Assembly: GCA_046316025.1 (NCBI GenBank)
Contig: JBKCXU010000063.1
Location: 1 to 46,521, forward strand
Direction: 5' to 3'
DNA: 46,521 bases
Source: JAJTHJ01 sp046316025
Lineage (GTDB): Bacteria; Pseudomonadota; Gammaproteobacteria; Burkholderiales; Burkholderiaceae_F
The translations under genes and the position numbers were made by a program. The notes beneath the pieces were generated by a model, which worked only from the letters and a program-made list of their open reading frames with translations, made no database searches and was not told where the DNA came from. Positions 7,686 through 15,602 of this stretch are shown piece after piece (the stretch's first letter is position 1; every line of letters begins with the position of its first letter).

Positions 7686-9497
7686 ATGGCCGCGGTGCCC
7701 GCCAGCACGGTGCGCGATGTCGCCAGCCCCGCTGCGCCGAGCGGCAAACTGACGCTCGACTTCGTCGTGCGTGCGCTCGTCGCCGATGGCCTGATGGCGG
7801 CGGCCGACGCCGAGCGCATCCTTTCCGTCTCCGCCCGCACCACGCCGATCCATCCGCTCGCCCTGCTGGCCGAGATGGACTTGCGCGCACCGCACGGCGC
7901 GCGCGAGCCGCTCGATCTGGAGCGGCTGACGCGCTGGCTCGCCGAGCGCGCCGGACTGCCGTACCACACCATCGACCCGCTGCGGGTCGAGTTCGCGCGC
8001 GTGGCCGAGGTGATGTCGAGCACCTACGCCACGAGCCGGTCGATCCTGCCGCTGACCGTGAGCGGCGCCGAGGTGGTGGTGGCCACCTGCGAGCCCTTCA
8101 TCGACGGCTGGCAGCCCGAGATCGAGCGCATCACCCGCAAGGCGGTACGGCGCGTGGTGGCCAATCCGCTCGATGTGGCGCGCTACACGGTGGAGTTCTA
8201 CAAGCTCGCGCAGTCGATCAAGAACGCCAATCGCAACAGCGCCAACACGGCGAGCCTGGTGACCAACTTCGAGCAGCTGGTCGAGCTGGGCAGCAAGGTC
8301 GATGCCGACAACGCGCACGTGGTGACCGTGGTCGATTGGCTGCTGCAATACGCCTTCGACCAGCGCGCCAGCGACATCCACCTCGAACCCAAGCGCGAGC
8401 AGGGGGTGGTGCGCTTCCGCATCGACGGCGTGCTGCATCAGGTCTACCAGGTGCCGCCGGCGGTGATGACGGCGATGGTCGCGCGGCTGAAGCTGCTCGG
8501 GCGCATGGACGTGGTCGAAAAGCGCCGGCCGCTGGACGGCCGCATCAAGACGCGGGCCATCGCCGGTGCCCAGGCCGGCCGCGAAATCGAACTGCGCCTG
8601 TCCACGCTGCCGGTGGCCTTCGGCGAGAAACTGGTGATCCGCATTTTCGACCCCGAGGTGGTCGTCCGCAGCTACGCCGACCTGGGCTTCACCGAGGCCG
8701 AGACCCGGGCCTGGCGTGAGCTGATGCACCGCCCGGCCGGCATCGTGCTCGTCACCGGGCCGACCGGCTCGGGCAAGACGACGACGCTGTACTCGACGCT
8801 GCGCGAGCTGGCGACCAACGAGGTCAACGTCAGCACGATCGAAGACCCGATCGAGAACGTCGATCCGCGCCTGAACCAGATGCAGGTGCAGCACGGGATC
8901 GACCTGGGTTTCGCCGACGGCTTGCGGGCGCTGATGCGGCAGGATCCCGACGTGATCATGGTGGGCGAGGTGCGCGACCGCGAGACCGCCGACATGGCGG
9001 TGCAGGCCGCGCTCACCGGGCATCTGGTGTTCTCCACGCTGCACACCAACGACGCCGTGAGTTCGATCGCCCGGCTGCGCGAGTTGGGGGTGGCGCACTA
9101 TCTGGTCAATGCGACTCTTATCGGCGTGCTGGCGCAGCGGCTGGTGCGCACGCTCTGCCCGCACTGCAAGCAGCCGGGACCGCCGGTCGACAGCGACGTG
9201 TGGAACGCGTTGGTCGCCCCTTGGCGCTCGCCGCCGCCCAAGCAGGCGTACCAGCCGGTTGGCTGCCTGGAATGCCGGCGCACCGGCTACCTCGGTCGCA
9301 CCGGACTGATCGAGATGCTGGTGCTGTCGGACCGGATGCGCGAACTGATTTCCGCCAGTGCCGACCTGGAGGCGATGCGCACCCAGGCCGGCCGCGACGG
9401 GCTGCGCTCGCTGCGCGTCTCGGGCGCCGAGAAGATCGCGCGCGGACAAACCACGCTCGAAGAAGTGCTGCGTGCCGCGCCGCCCTTCTTGCAGTAG
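7686..9497 (+). CDS. GspE/PulE/PilB-type secretion ATPase
   Basis: A 603-aa type II secretion / type IV pilus assembly ATPase. The N-terminal MshEN-like region (to about residue 180) precedes the ATPase core. DWLLQYAFDQRASDIHLEP is the N2 subdomain entry, GPTGSGKTTT near 357 is Walker A, STIEDPIE is the Asp box, LMRQDPDVIMVGEVRD is Walker B, and LTGHLVFSTLHTNDA is the His box. Near residues 490-530, CPHC and CLECRRTGYLGR form the tetracysteine zinc module typical of GspE/PilB rather than the retraction ATPase PilT. Start ATG 7686 is 5 bp after DUF1631 copy 2, with GGGAG upstream. No pilin, GspF/PilC or secretin gene lies nearby, so its machine must be encoded elsewhere. Confidence 0.93.
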   Translation: MAAVPASTVRDVASPAAPSGKLTLDFVVRALVADGLMAAADAERILSVSARTTPIHPLALLAEMDLRAPHGAREPLDLERLTRWLAERAGLPYHTIDPLRVEFARVAEVMSSTYATSRSILPLTVSGAEVVVATCEPFIDGWQPEIERITRKAVRRVVANPLDVARYTVEFYKLAQSIKNANRNSANTASLVTNFEQLVELGSKVDADNAHVVTVVDWLLQYAFDQRASDIHLEPKREQGVVRFRIDGVLHQVYQVPPAVMTAMVARLKLLGRMDVVEKRRPLDGRIKTRAIAGAQAGREIELRLSTLPVAFGEKLVIRIFDPEVVVRSYADLGFTEAETRAWRELMHRPAGIVLVTGPTGSGKTTTLYSTLRELATNEVNVSTIEDPIENVDPRLNQMQVQHGIDLGFADGLRALMRQDPDVIMVGEVRDRETADMAVQAALTGHLVFSTLHTNDAVSSIARLRELGVAHYLVNATLIGVLAQRLVRTLCPHCKQPGPPVDSDVWNALVAPWRSPPPKQAYQPVGCLECRRTGYLGRTGLIEMLVLSDRMRELISASADLEAMRTQAGRDGLRSLRVSGAEKIARGQTTLEEVLRAAPPFLQ

Positions 9498-9505
9498 CGG
9501 CGGGG

Positions 9506-10678
9506 CTACTTCGACAACTGTCGCATCGCCCGCGTCAGGCCGTCGAGTGTGAGCGGAAACATCCGCCCGCCCATCAACTGGCCGATCAGCGCGACCGACT
9601 GCCGGTACTGCCACAGCCCTTCCGGTTCGGGGTTGATCCAGGCGTGCTTGGGGAAGTGCGCCGCCAGGCGCTGCAACCATACCGCGCCGGCCTCTGCGTT
9701 GTTGTGCTCGACGCTCCCGCCGGGTTGCAGGACTTCATACGGGCTCATCGTCGCGTCGCCGACGAACACCAGCCGCCAGTCGGGGTTGAACTTCCGCACA
9801 ACCTCCCAGGTGTCGAGCTTCTCGGCAAAGCGGCGCCGGTTGTTGCGCCAGACGTACTCGTAGACGCAGTTGTGGAAATAGTAGAACTCGAGGTGCTTGA
9901 ACTCGGACTTGGCGGCCGAGAACAGTTCTTCGACGCGCTTGATGTGTTCGTCCATCGTGCCGCCGACATCGAGCAGCATCAGCACGCGCACGGTGTTGTG
10001 CCGCTCCGGCACCATCTTGATGTCGAGCCAGCCGGCGTTGCGGGCGGTGCTGGCGATGGTGTCGGGTAAGTCGAGTTCCAGTTCGGCGCCCTGTCGCGCA
10101 AAGCGCCGCAGCCGCCGCAGCGCGACCTTGATGTTGCGTGTGCCGAGTTCGACCTCGCCGTCGTAGTCGCGGTAGGCGCGCGCCTCCCACACCTTGACCG
10201 CGCTCTTGTTGCCCTTCGACGGGCCGCCGATGCGGATGCCCTCCGGGTGCCGCCCGCCGTGGCCGAAGGGCGACGTTCCCCCGCTGCCGATCCACTTGTT
10301 GCCGCCGTGGTGCGCGCCGTCCTGTTCGTCCAGCCGTTTGCGGAACTCTTCCATCAGCTTGTCGAAGCCGAGTTTTTCCAGCGCGGCGAGTTCTTCGGGC
10401 GTGAACTCGCGCTCAAGCGTTTTCTTGAACCACTCGTCGGGAATCTCCCGCTCGAAACCGAGTGCGGTGCGCACGCCGTTGAAGTACTCGCCAAAGGCGC
10501 GGTCGAACTTGTCGAACAGCGCTTCGTCCTTGACGAGCGTGGCGCGAGCGAGGAAGTAGAACTCGTCGATCGACGGCGCGATCACGCCGCGGCGCAGCGC
10601 CTCCAGCAGCGTCAGATGCTCCTTGATCGACACCGGCAGCCGCGCGGCGCGCAGGTGGAAGAAGAAGTCGATCAGCAT
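9506..10678 (-). CDS. CoxE-like VWA-domain protein
   Basis: A 390-aa protein read on the minus strand from ATG 10678. The opening MLIDFFFHLRAARLPVSIKE is typical of CoxE-like proteins that pair with MoxR ATPases. The C-terminal half (from about residue 230) is a von Willebrand A fold: VLMLLDVGGTMDEH is a modified MIDAS motif (D-x-G-G-T in place of DxSxS), and WRLVFVGDATMSPYEV carries a later conserved segment. A Gly-rich linker (GSGGTSPFGHGGRH) joins the halves. MoxR/VWA pairs act as metal- or cofactor-insertion chaperones for partner enzymes; the client here is unknown. It is the last gene of the moxR-GNAT-VWA operon, 7 bp after the GNAT stop, and converges on the secretion ATPase gene with an 8-bp gap. 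Confidence 0.9.
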   Translation of the reverse strand: MLIDFFFHLRAARLPVSIKEHLTLLEALRRGVIAPSIDEFYFLARATLVKDEALFDKFDRAFGEYFNGVRTALGFEREIPDEWFKKTLEREFTPEELAALEKLGFDKLMEEFRKRLDEQDGAHHGGNKWIGSGGTSPFGHGGRHPEGIRIGGPSKGNKSAVKVWEARAYRDYDGEVELGTRNIKVALRRLRRFARQGAELELDLPDTIASTARNAGWLDIKMVPERHNTVRVLMLLDVGGTMDEHIKRVEELFSAAKSEFKHLEFYYFHNCVYEYVWRNNRRRFAEKLDTWEVVRKFNPDWRLVFVGDATMSPYEVLQPGGSVEHNNAEAGAVWLQRLAAHFPKHAWINPEPEGLWQYRQSVALIGQLMGGRMFPLTLDGLTRAMRQLSK

Positions 10679-10685
10679 GCTGCGC

Positions 10686-11279
10686 TCAGGCGTGCCGGGC
10701 GAGCCTCAGCGTGAGGTGCCGCTTCACGTCCGGCCACTCGTGGGCGAGGATGCTGAAGAACACCGTGTCGCGCACGCTGCCGTCGCGCCGTGGTTGATGG
10801 TGGCGGATCGTGCCGTCGTGCTTGGCACCCAGCGCGGCAATCGCCCGTTGCGAGGCGAAGTTGAAGTTGTCGGTGCGAAAACCCACCACCTTGCAGCCGA
10901 GCGTCTCGAAGGCGTGCGTGAGCAGCAGCAGCTTGCAGGCGGTGTTCACGTGCGCGCGCTGCCAGCGGCGTGCGTACCACGTGTAGCCGATCTCCACCCG
11001 GTCGATCGCCGGCACGATGTCGTGGTAGCGCGTGCTGCCGGCGATCAGGCCGGTGGCCAGGTCGCGCACCGCCCAGGGCAGCATGTGTCCGGCTTGCTGG
11101 CTGGCGAGCGCGGCCGAGATGTAGGCCTGCGTTTCTTCCGGTGCCGGCACCGAGGTGAACCAGAGCTTCCACAGTTCGCCATCGGCGGCCGCTGCCGTAA
11201 GCCCGTCGTGATGCTCGCGCGCGAGCGGCTCCAGCCGCACGCCGTGGCCTTCGAGCACGAGTGGGGCGCAAAAGATCAT
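10686..11279 (-). CDS. GNAT-family N-acetyltransferase (RimJ/RimL-like)
   Basis: A 197-aa protein from ATG 11279, whose start codon overlaps the moxR stop (ATGA). Features of the RimJ/RimL branch of GNAT enzymes are LEGHGVRLEPLAREH at the N-terminus, VEIGYTWYARRWQRAHVN at the acetyl-CoA-binding strand and helix, and RTDNFNFASQRAIAALGA, the conserved Asn/Ser-containing segment before the last strands. Predicted cytoplasmic acetyl-CoA-dependent transferase acting on a protein N-terminus or small amine; the substrate cannot be read from sequence. Its position between the MoxR ATPase and the VWA protein, with a 4-bp overlap on one side and a 7-bp gap on the other, means all three should be co-translated. 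Confidence 0.88.
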   Translation of the reverse strand: MIFCAPLVLEGHGVRLEPLAREHHDGLTAAAADGELWKLWFTSVPAPEETQAYISAALASQQAGHMLPWAVRDLATGLIAGSTRYHDIVPAIDRVEIGYTWYARRWQRAHVNTACKLLLLTHAFETLGCKVVGFRTDNFNFASQRAIAALGAKHDGTIRHHQPRRDGSVRDTVFFSILAHEWPDVKRHLTLRLARHA

Positions 11280-12121
11280 CGGTTGTGCCTCGCCATGAAC
11301 ACCAGCCGCTCGAACAGATGCAGATCCTGCTCGTTCTTGACGAGCGCGCCCGCCAGCGGCGGCACGAAGAGTTTGTCGTCGGACGAGCGCAGCGCCTCGG
11401 CCGGGACCTGCTCGGCCACCAGCAGCTTTAGCCAGTCGAGCAATTCGGAAGTGGAGGGCTTCTTCTTCAGTCCCGGCAGCTCGCGCACTTTGAAGAAGGT
11501 GTCGAGTGCGTTTTTCAGCAACTCTTTGCGCAGCTTCGGGTAGTGGACATCGACGATCGCCTGCATCGTCTCCTTGTCCGGGAACTTGATGTAGTGGAAA
11601 AAGCAGCGGCGCAGGAAGGCGTCGGGCAGTTCCTTCTCGTTGTTGGAGGTGATCACCACCAGCGGCCGGCGGCGCGCGCGGATCGTCTGCCGCGTTTCGT
11701 AGACGAAGAACTCCATGCGGTCGAGTTCGCGCAGCAGGTCGTTGGGGAACTCGATGTCGGCCTTGTCGATCTCGTCGATCAGCAGCACCGCCGGCGCCTC
11801 GGACTCGAAAGCCTGCCACAGCACGCCGCGCACGATGTAGTTGTGGATGTCGGCCACGCGCGCATCGCCCAGTTGCGAGTCGCGCAGCCGCGAGACCGCG
11901 TCGTACTCGTACAGTCCCTGCTGCGCCTTGGTGGTGGACTTCACGTGCCAGGCAAAAAGCGGCATGCCGAGCGCCTGCGCCACCTCTTCGGCCAGCATCG
12001 TCTTGCCGGTGCCCGGCTCGCCCTTGACGAGCAGCGGGCGTTGCAACGTCAGCGCGGCGTTGACCGCCAGGCGCAGGTCGTCGGTGGCGACGTAAGAAGC
12101 GGAACCTTCAAAGCGGAGCAT
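11276..12121 (-). CDS. MoxR-family AAA+ ATPase
   Basis: A 281-aa protein from ATG 12121. LLVKGEPGTGKTMLAEEVA is Walker A, AVLLIDEIDKAD is Walker B, PLVVITSNNEKELPDAFLRR holds sensor 1 and the arginine finger, and LKLLVAEQVPAEAL belongs to the lid. The size and motif order fit the CoxD/MoxR type that works with a VWA partner. The partner is very probably the CoxE-like protein two genes downstream. The longer open frame upstream of 12121 runs into the divergent PHP gene and is not coding. First gene of a three-gene minus-strand operon; only 61 bp separate it from the divergent PHP gene, so both promoters must lie there. Confidence 0.93.
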   Translation of the reverse strand: MLRFEGSASYVATDDLRLAVNAALTLQRPLLVKGEPGTGKTMLAEEVAQALGMPLFAWHVKSTTKAQQGLYEYDAVSRLRDSQLGDARVADIHNYIVRGVLWQAFESEAPAVLLIDEIDKADIEFPNDLLRELDRMEFFVYETRQTIRARRRPLVVITSNNEKELPDAFLRRCFFHYIKFPDKETMQAIVDVHYPKLRKELLKNALDTFFKVRELPGLKKKPSTSELLDWLKLLVAEQVPAEALRSSDDKLFVPPLAGALVKNEQDLHLFERLVFMARHNR

Positions 12122-12182
12122 TGGCGGAGGGCGTGTAGGAGAGCTTGCGCAGTGTAGTCGGGGCCACCCGTAAACTTGCGGA

Positions 12183-13034
12183 ATGAGCGATCCACTGCAC
12201 GACCTGAACGCCGATCTGCACGCGCACTCCACGGTGTCCGACGGCACGCTCGCGCCGGCGGCGCTGGTGCGGCGGGCGGCGGCGCGCGGCGTGGAGCTTT
12301 TTGCGCTGACCGACCACGATGAAGTCGGCGGTCTGGCCGAAGCGCAGGCTGCCGCATGCGAGGTCGGGCTGGCGTTGTGGCCGGGGGTGGAGATTTCCGT
12401 CTCTTTCGGCGACCAAACCGTGCACATCGTGGGTCTGGGCATCGATGCCGCCAACGAAGAACTCATCGCCGGCCTGCGCCGCGTGCGCAGCGGCCGGCGC
12501 GAGCGCGCGCAGGCCATGGCCGACGGGCTGGCTGCCGCCGGCATCGCCGGCGCCTTCGACGGCGCGCTGAAGTACGTCGGCAACCCGGAACTGATCTCGC
12601 GCACGCACTTTGCGCGTTATCTGGTCGAGGCCGGGGTGTGTTCGAGCACCAACGAGGTCTTCACCCGATTTTTGGTTCCCGGCAAGCCCGGGTACGTCGA
12701 ACACGGCTGGGCGCGGCTGGCCGAGGCGGTGCGCTGGATCGTCGGCGCGGGCGGGGTTGCGGTGCTCGCGCATCCGGCGCGCTACCGGCTCACCGCCACC
12801 GAGCAATGGGCGCTCTTCTCCGAGTTCAAGGAGGCCGGCGGCGCGGCGATCGAAATTGCCGTCGGCGCGCATGGCGCCGACGAGCTGCGGCGCTACGCGC
12901 AGGTGGCGCGCGAGTTCGGCTTCGAAGGCTCGCGCGGCAGCGACTTTCATTCGCCCGTGGAGTCGAACACCGACCTTGGCGCCGCGCCCGCATTGCCATA
13001 CGACATCGTGCCGGTCTGGCACCGCTTTCACTGA
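12183..13034 (+). CDS. rnm: PHP-domain 3',5'-nucleoside bisphosphate phosphatase / RNase AM (YciV/TrpH family)
   Basis: A 283-aa protein. DLHAHSTVSDG at residues 9-19, FALTDHDEVGG, VLAHPARY and GSDFHSPVE are the four metal-binding PHP motifs in the correct order, giving a trinuclear metal site. An insert (about residues 100-180) corresponds to the cap domain of the YciV/TrpH group. Known members dephosphorylate 3',5'-nucleoside bisphosphates and trim short RNA 5' ends. The stop overlaps the yciO start by one base (TGATG). The rnm-yciO adjacency is also found in E. coli, which supports the assignment. Symbol follows the renamed E. coli gene and is less certain than the family. Confidence 0.88.
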   Translation: MSDPLHDLNADLHAHSTVSDGTLAPAALVRRAAARGVELFALTDHDEVGGLAEAQAAACEVGLALWPGVEISVSFGDQTVHIVGLGIDAANEELIAGLRRVRSGRRERAQAMADGLAAAGIAGAFDGALKYVGNPELISRTHFARYLVEAGVCSSTNEVFTRFLVPGKPGYVEHGWARLAEAVRWIVGAGGVAVLAHPARYRLTATEQWALFSEFKEAGGAAIEIAVGAHGADELRRYAQVAREFGFEGSRGSDFHSPVESNTDLGAAPALPYDIVPVWHRFH

Positions 13035-13660
13035 TGGCGCTGCTGCTGACGGTTCATCCGGTCGATCCGCAACTGCGACTGCTGCGGCAGGCAGCGCAGT
13101 TGCTCGACCACGGCGCGGTCGCGGCGATTCCGACCGACTCCTGCTACGCGCTCGCCTGCCACCTCGACGAAAAGGCTGCCGCCGACCGCATCCGCCACAT
13201 CCGCCGCATCGACGAGCGGCATCTGCTGACGCTGCTGTGCCGCGACCTGTCCGAGATCGCGGCGTATGCGAAGGTGGACAACGTGCAATACCGGCTGCTC
13301 AAGCAGGCTACGCCGGGGCCGTACACCTTCATTCTCGAAGCGACGCGCGAAGTGCCGCGGCGCCTGTCGCACCCCTCGCGCAAGACGATCGGCATCCGCA
13401 TTCCGGACAACCCAACCGCACTCGGCCTGCTCGACGTGCTGGGCCAGCCGCTGATCTCGACCACGTTGCAACTGCCGGGCGACGAACTGCCGCTGAATGA
13501 CGCCGAGCACATCGCCGAGCGCATCGGCAACGACCTCGACCTGATCGTCGATGCCGGTGCCTGCGGCGTGGAGCCGACCACCATCGTCGATCTGACCGGC
13601 AAGGAAGCGGTCGTCGTGCGCCGCGGCCGCGGCCCGGTCGAAGCGCTGGGCCTCGGATAG
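13034..13660 (+). CDS. yciO: YciO-type Sua5/YrdC family protein (L-threonylcarbamoyladenylate synthase fold)
   Basis: A 208-aa protein starting at ATG 13034, overlapping the PHP stop by one base. AVAAIPTDSCYALAC is the Sua5/YrdC nucleotide-binding signature, KQATPGPYTFILEA the central motif, IGIRIPDNPTALGLL and LISTTLQLPGDELP later conserved strands, and VVVRRGRGPVEALG the C-terminal end. Length and its neighbour rnm point to the YciO subgroup rather than TsaC/Sua5 proper. Sua5/TsaC make threonylcarbamoyl-AMP for the t6A tRNA modification; YciO retains the fold and only weak activity has been attributed to it, so its physiological role remains uncertain. Confidence 0.88.
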   Translation: MALLLTVHPVDPQLRLLRQAAQLLDHGAVAAIPTDSCYALACHLDEKAAADRIRHIRRIDERHLLTLLCRDLSEIAAYAKVDNVQYRLLKQATPGPYTFILEATREVPRRLSHPSRKTIGIRIPDNPTALGLLDVLGQPLISTTLQLPGDELPLNDAEHIAERIGNDLDLIVDAGACGVEPTTIVDLTGKEAVVVRRGRGPVEALGLG

Positions 13661-13669
13661 ACTCGACCG

Positions 13670-14317
13670 ATGGAAAACATCATCCTCCTGATCACCGTCT
13701 ACGCGATCCCGGTTCTCTTCGCGATCACCCTACACGAGGCCGCGCACGGCTACGTGGCGCGGCGCCTGGGGGACGATACGGCGTACGTCGCCGGCCGCAT
13801 CACGCTCAACCCGCTCAAGCACATCGATCCGGTGGGCACGCTGCTGGTGCCGGCGACCATCCTGCTGCTGTCCGCGCTCGCCAAGACCCAGGGTTTCCTG
13901 TTCGGCTGGGCCAAACCCGTGCCGGTGAACTTCAGCCGGCTGCGCCATCCGAAGCGCGACATGATCTGGGTCGCGGCCGCCGGGCCTGGGGCCAATCTGT
14001 TCATGGCCATTTTGTGGGCGCTCTTCCTCACCTTCCAGGAGACCATTGGCCTGGGTGAGGCGTTCTTCCGCTACATGGCGCAGGCCGGCATCCAGATCAA
14101 CCTGGTGTTGATGGCGCTCAACCTGCTGCCGATCCCGCCGCTGGACGGCGGCCGCATCATGGTGGGTCTGTTGCCCAACAAGTTGGCCTATCCGCTGGCG
14201 CGGGTCGAGCCGTACGGATTCTTCATCATCATCGGGCTGCTGGTGACGGGCACGCTCGGCTTCTTTCTGGCACCGTTCATGGCGATCGGCGACTTTATCG
14301 TCGGCCTGTTCCGCTAG
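13670..14317 (+). CDS. Site-2 protease family membrane metalloprotease (M50)
   Basis: A 215-aa membrane protein. HEAAH at residues 22-26 in the first transmembrane helix is the HExxH zinc site, and NLLPIPPLDGGRIM near residue 155 supplies the third ligand aspartate of the NxxPxxPLDGG motif. Further hydrophobic stretches lie at about residues 60-75, 100-120, 135-160 and 185-213, giving four to six membrane segments. No PDZ domain is present, so it belongs to the short group rather than RseP. Substrate unknown. It lies between yciO (9-bp gap) and trpS (9-bp gap), an arrangement common in betaproteobacteria. Confidence 0.92.
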   Translation: MENIILLITVYAIPVLFAITLHEAAHGYVARRLGDDTAYVAGRITLNPLKHIDPVGTLLVPATILLLSALAKTQGFLFGWAKPVPVNFSRLRHPKRDMIWVAAAGPGANLFMAILWALFLTFQETIGLGEAFFRYMAQAGIQINLVLMALNLLPIPPLDGGRIMVGLLPNKLAYPLARVEPYGFFIIIGLLVTGTLGFFLAPFMAIGDFIVGLFR

Positions 14318-14326
14318 GGGGTCGTC

Positions 14327-15529
14327 ATGGCTTCCGCCCGCGTGCTGTCCGGCATGCGCCCAACCGGCGCACTGCACATTGGACACTTTCACGGCGCGCT
14401 GAAGAACTGGGTGCGCCTGCAAGACGAGGCCGAGTGCTTCTACTTCGTCGCCGACTGGCACGCGCTCACCACTCACTACGAGACGCCGGAGCTGATCGGC
14501 GACAGCGTCTGGGAGATGCTGGTCGACTGGCTGGCGGCCGGGTTGGACCCGAACAAGGCCACGATCTTCATCCAGTCGCGCGTGCCCGAGCATGCGGAAC
14601 TGTTCCTGCTGCTGGCGATGTTCGCGCCGCTGTCCTGGCTGGAGCGGGTGCCGACTTACAAGGACCAGATCGAAAAACTCAAGGATCGCGACCTGTCCAC
14701 CTACGGCTTCCTCGGTTACCCGCTGATGCAGGCGGCCGACATCCTGATCTACCGCGCCAACCTGGTGCCGGTGGGCGAGGATCAAGTGCCGCACATCGAA
14801 CTGACGCGCGAGTTTGCGCGCCGCTTCAACCACCTGTTTGGCCGCGAGCCGGGGTTTGCGGAGAAGGTCGCCGTCTCGCTCGGCAAACTGTCGGGTAAGG
14901 CCGGCAAGCAATACGAGGAACTGCGCCGCCGCTACCAGGAACAGGGCGATGCGGAAGCGGTCGCGCAGGCGCAGGCCTTGCTCGCCGCCGCGGGCAGCCT
15001 GTCGGCGGCCGACCGCGAGCGGCTTGCCGGCAACCTGACCGGCGCGCGCCGCACGATCCTGGTCGAGCCCGCCGCGCGCCTGACGGAGACGCCCAAGCTG
15101 CCAGGCCTCGACGGGCAGAAGATGTCCAAGAGCTACGGCAACGTCGTGCGCATGCGCGAAGACCCGAAGCTTCTGACCGACAAGCTGCGCCGGATGCCGA
15201 CCGACCCGGCCCGCGTGCGTCGCAGCGACCCCGGCAACCCCGAGCGCTGCCCGGTGTGGGAACTGCACAAGGTCTACACCGACGACGCCACCCGCGACTG
15301 GGTGGTCAAGGGCTGCACCACGGCCGGGATCGGCTGCCTGGAGTGCAAGCAGCCGGTGATCGACGCCATGCTCGCCGAGCAGGCGGTCTGGCGCGAACGT
15401 GCGCAGCCCTATCTGGATCGGCCGCAGGTGCTGCGCGAGATCGTCGATGCCGGTTGCACGCGCGCCTGTGCGGTGGCGCAGGAGACGATGGACGACGTGC
15501 GCGAGGCGATGGGGCTGGGCTATCGGTGA
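14327..15529 (+). CDS. trpS: Tryptophan--tRNA ligase
   Basis: A 400-aa class I aminoacyl-tRNA synthetase. RPTGALHIGHFHGAL at about residues 8-22 contains the HIGH motif and DGQKMSKSYGN near residue 263 the KMSKS loop. A hydrophilic insert of about 60 residues (bases 14890-15060) makes it longer than the 334-residue E. coli enzyme; the same extended form occurs in other betaproteobacteria. It charges tRNA-Trp in the cytoplasm. Start ATG 14327 follows a GGGGGTC stretch and is 9 bp after the protease gene. The TGA stop (15527-15529) is embedded in a heptanucleotide tandem repeat. Confidence 0.97.
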   Translation: MASARVLSGMRPTGALHIGHFHGALKNWVRLQDEAECFYFVADWHALTTHYETPELIGDSVWEMLVDWLAAGLDPNKATIFIQSRVPEHAELFLLLAMFAPLSWLERVPTYKDQIEKLKDRDLSTYGFLGYPLMQAADILIYRANLVPVGEDQVPHIELTREFARRFNHLFGREPGFAEKVAVSLGKLSGKAGKQYEELRRRYQEQGDAEAVAQAQALLAAAGSLSAADRERLAGNLTGARRTILVEPAARLTETPKLPGLDGQKMSKSYGNVVRMREDPKLLTDKLRRMPTDPARVRRSDPGNPERCPVWELHKVYTDDATRDWVVKGCTTAGIGCLECKQPVIDAMLAEQAVWRERAQPYLDRPQVLREIVDAGCTRACAVAQETMDDVREAMGLGYR

Positions 15530-15554
15530 TCGGTGATCGGTGATCGGTGATCGG
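15524..15554. repeat. Tandem heptanucleotide repeat over trpS stop codon
   Basis: CGGTGAT is repeated four times without interruption, starting at 15524, followed by a partial CGG. The first unit supplies the trpS TGA stop. Copy-number slippage would not extend TrpRS because the stop is in the first unit, but would change the distance to the downstream methyltransferase gene. Confidence 0.9.
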
Positions 15555-15602
15555 CACAGTGGGTTGAGTCATGGTTCATCGCCCGGGCGGGCATGGCATG
15601 GC

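Noticed and set aside
5089..7890. A 933-codon open frame on the minus strand
   Set aside because: It lies entirely opposite DUF1631 copy 2 and part of its neighbours, has no recognisable domain, and is an expected by-product of GC-rich codon use.
7377..9680. A 767-codon open frame on the minus strand
   Set aside because: It is opposite the GspE/PilB ATPase, whose Walker and zinc motifs prove the plus strand is coding; its His/Arg/Gln-rich translation is typical of antisense shadows.
13730..15268. A long minus-strand open frame opposite the site-2 protease and trpS
   Set aside because: Both plus-strand genes have complete catalytic motifs; the minus translation has no family features.
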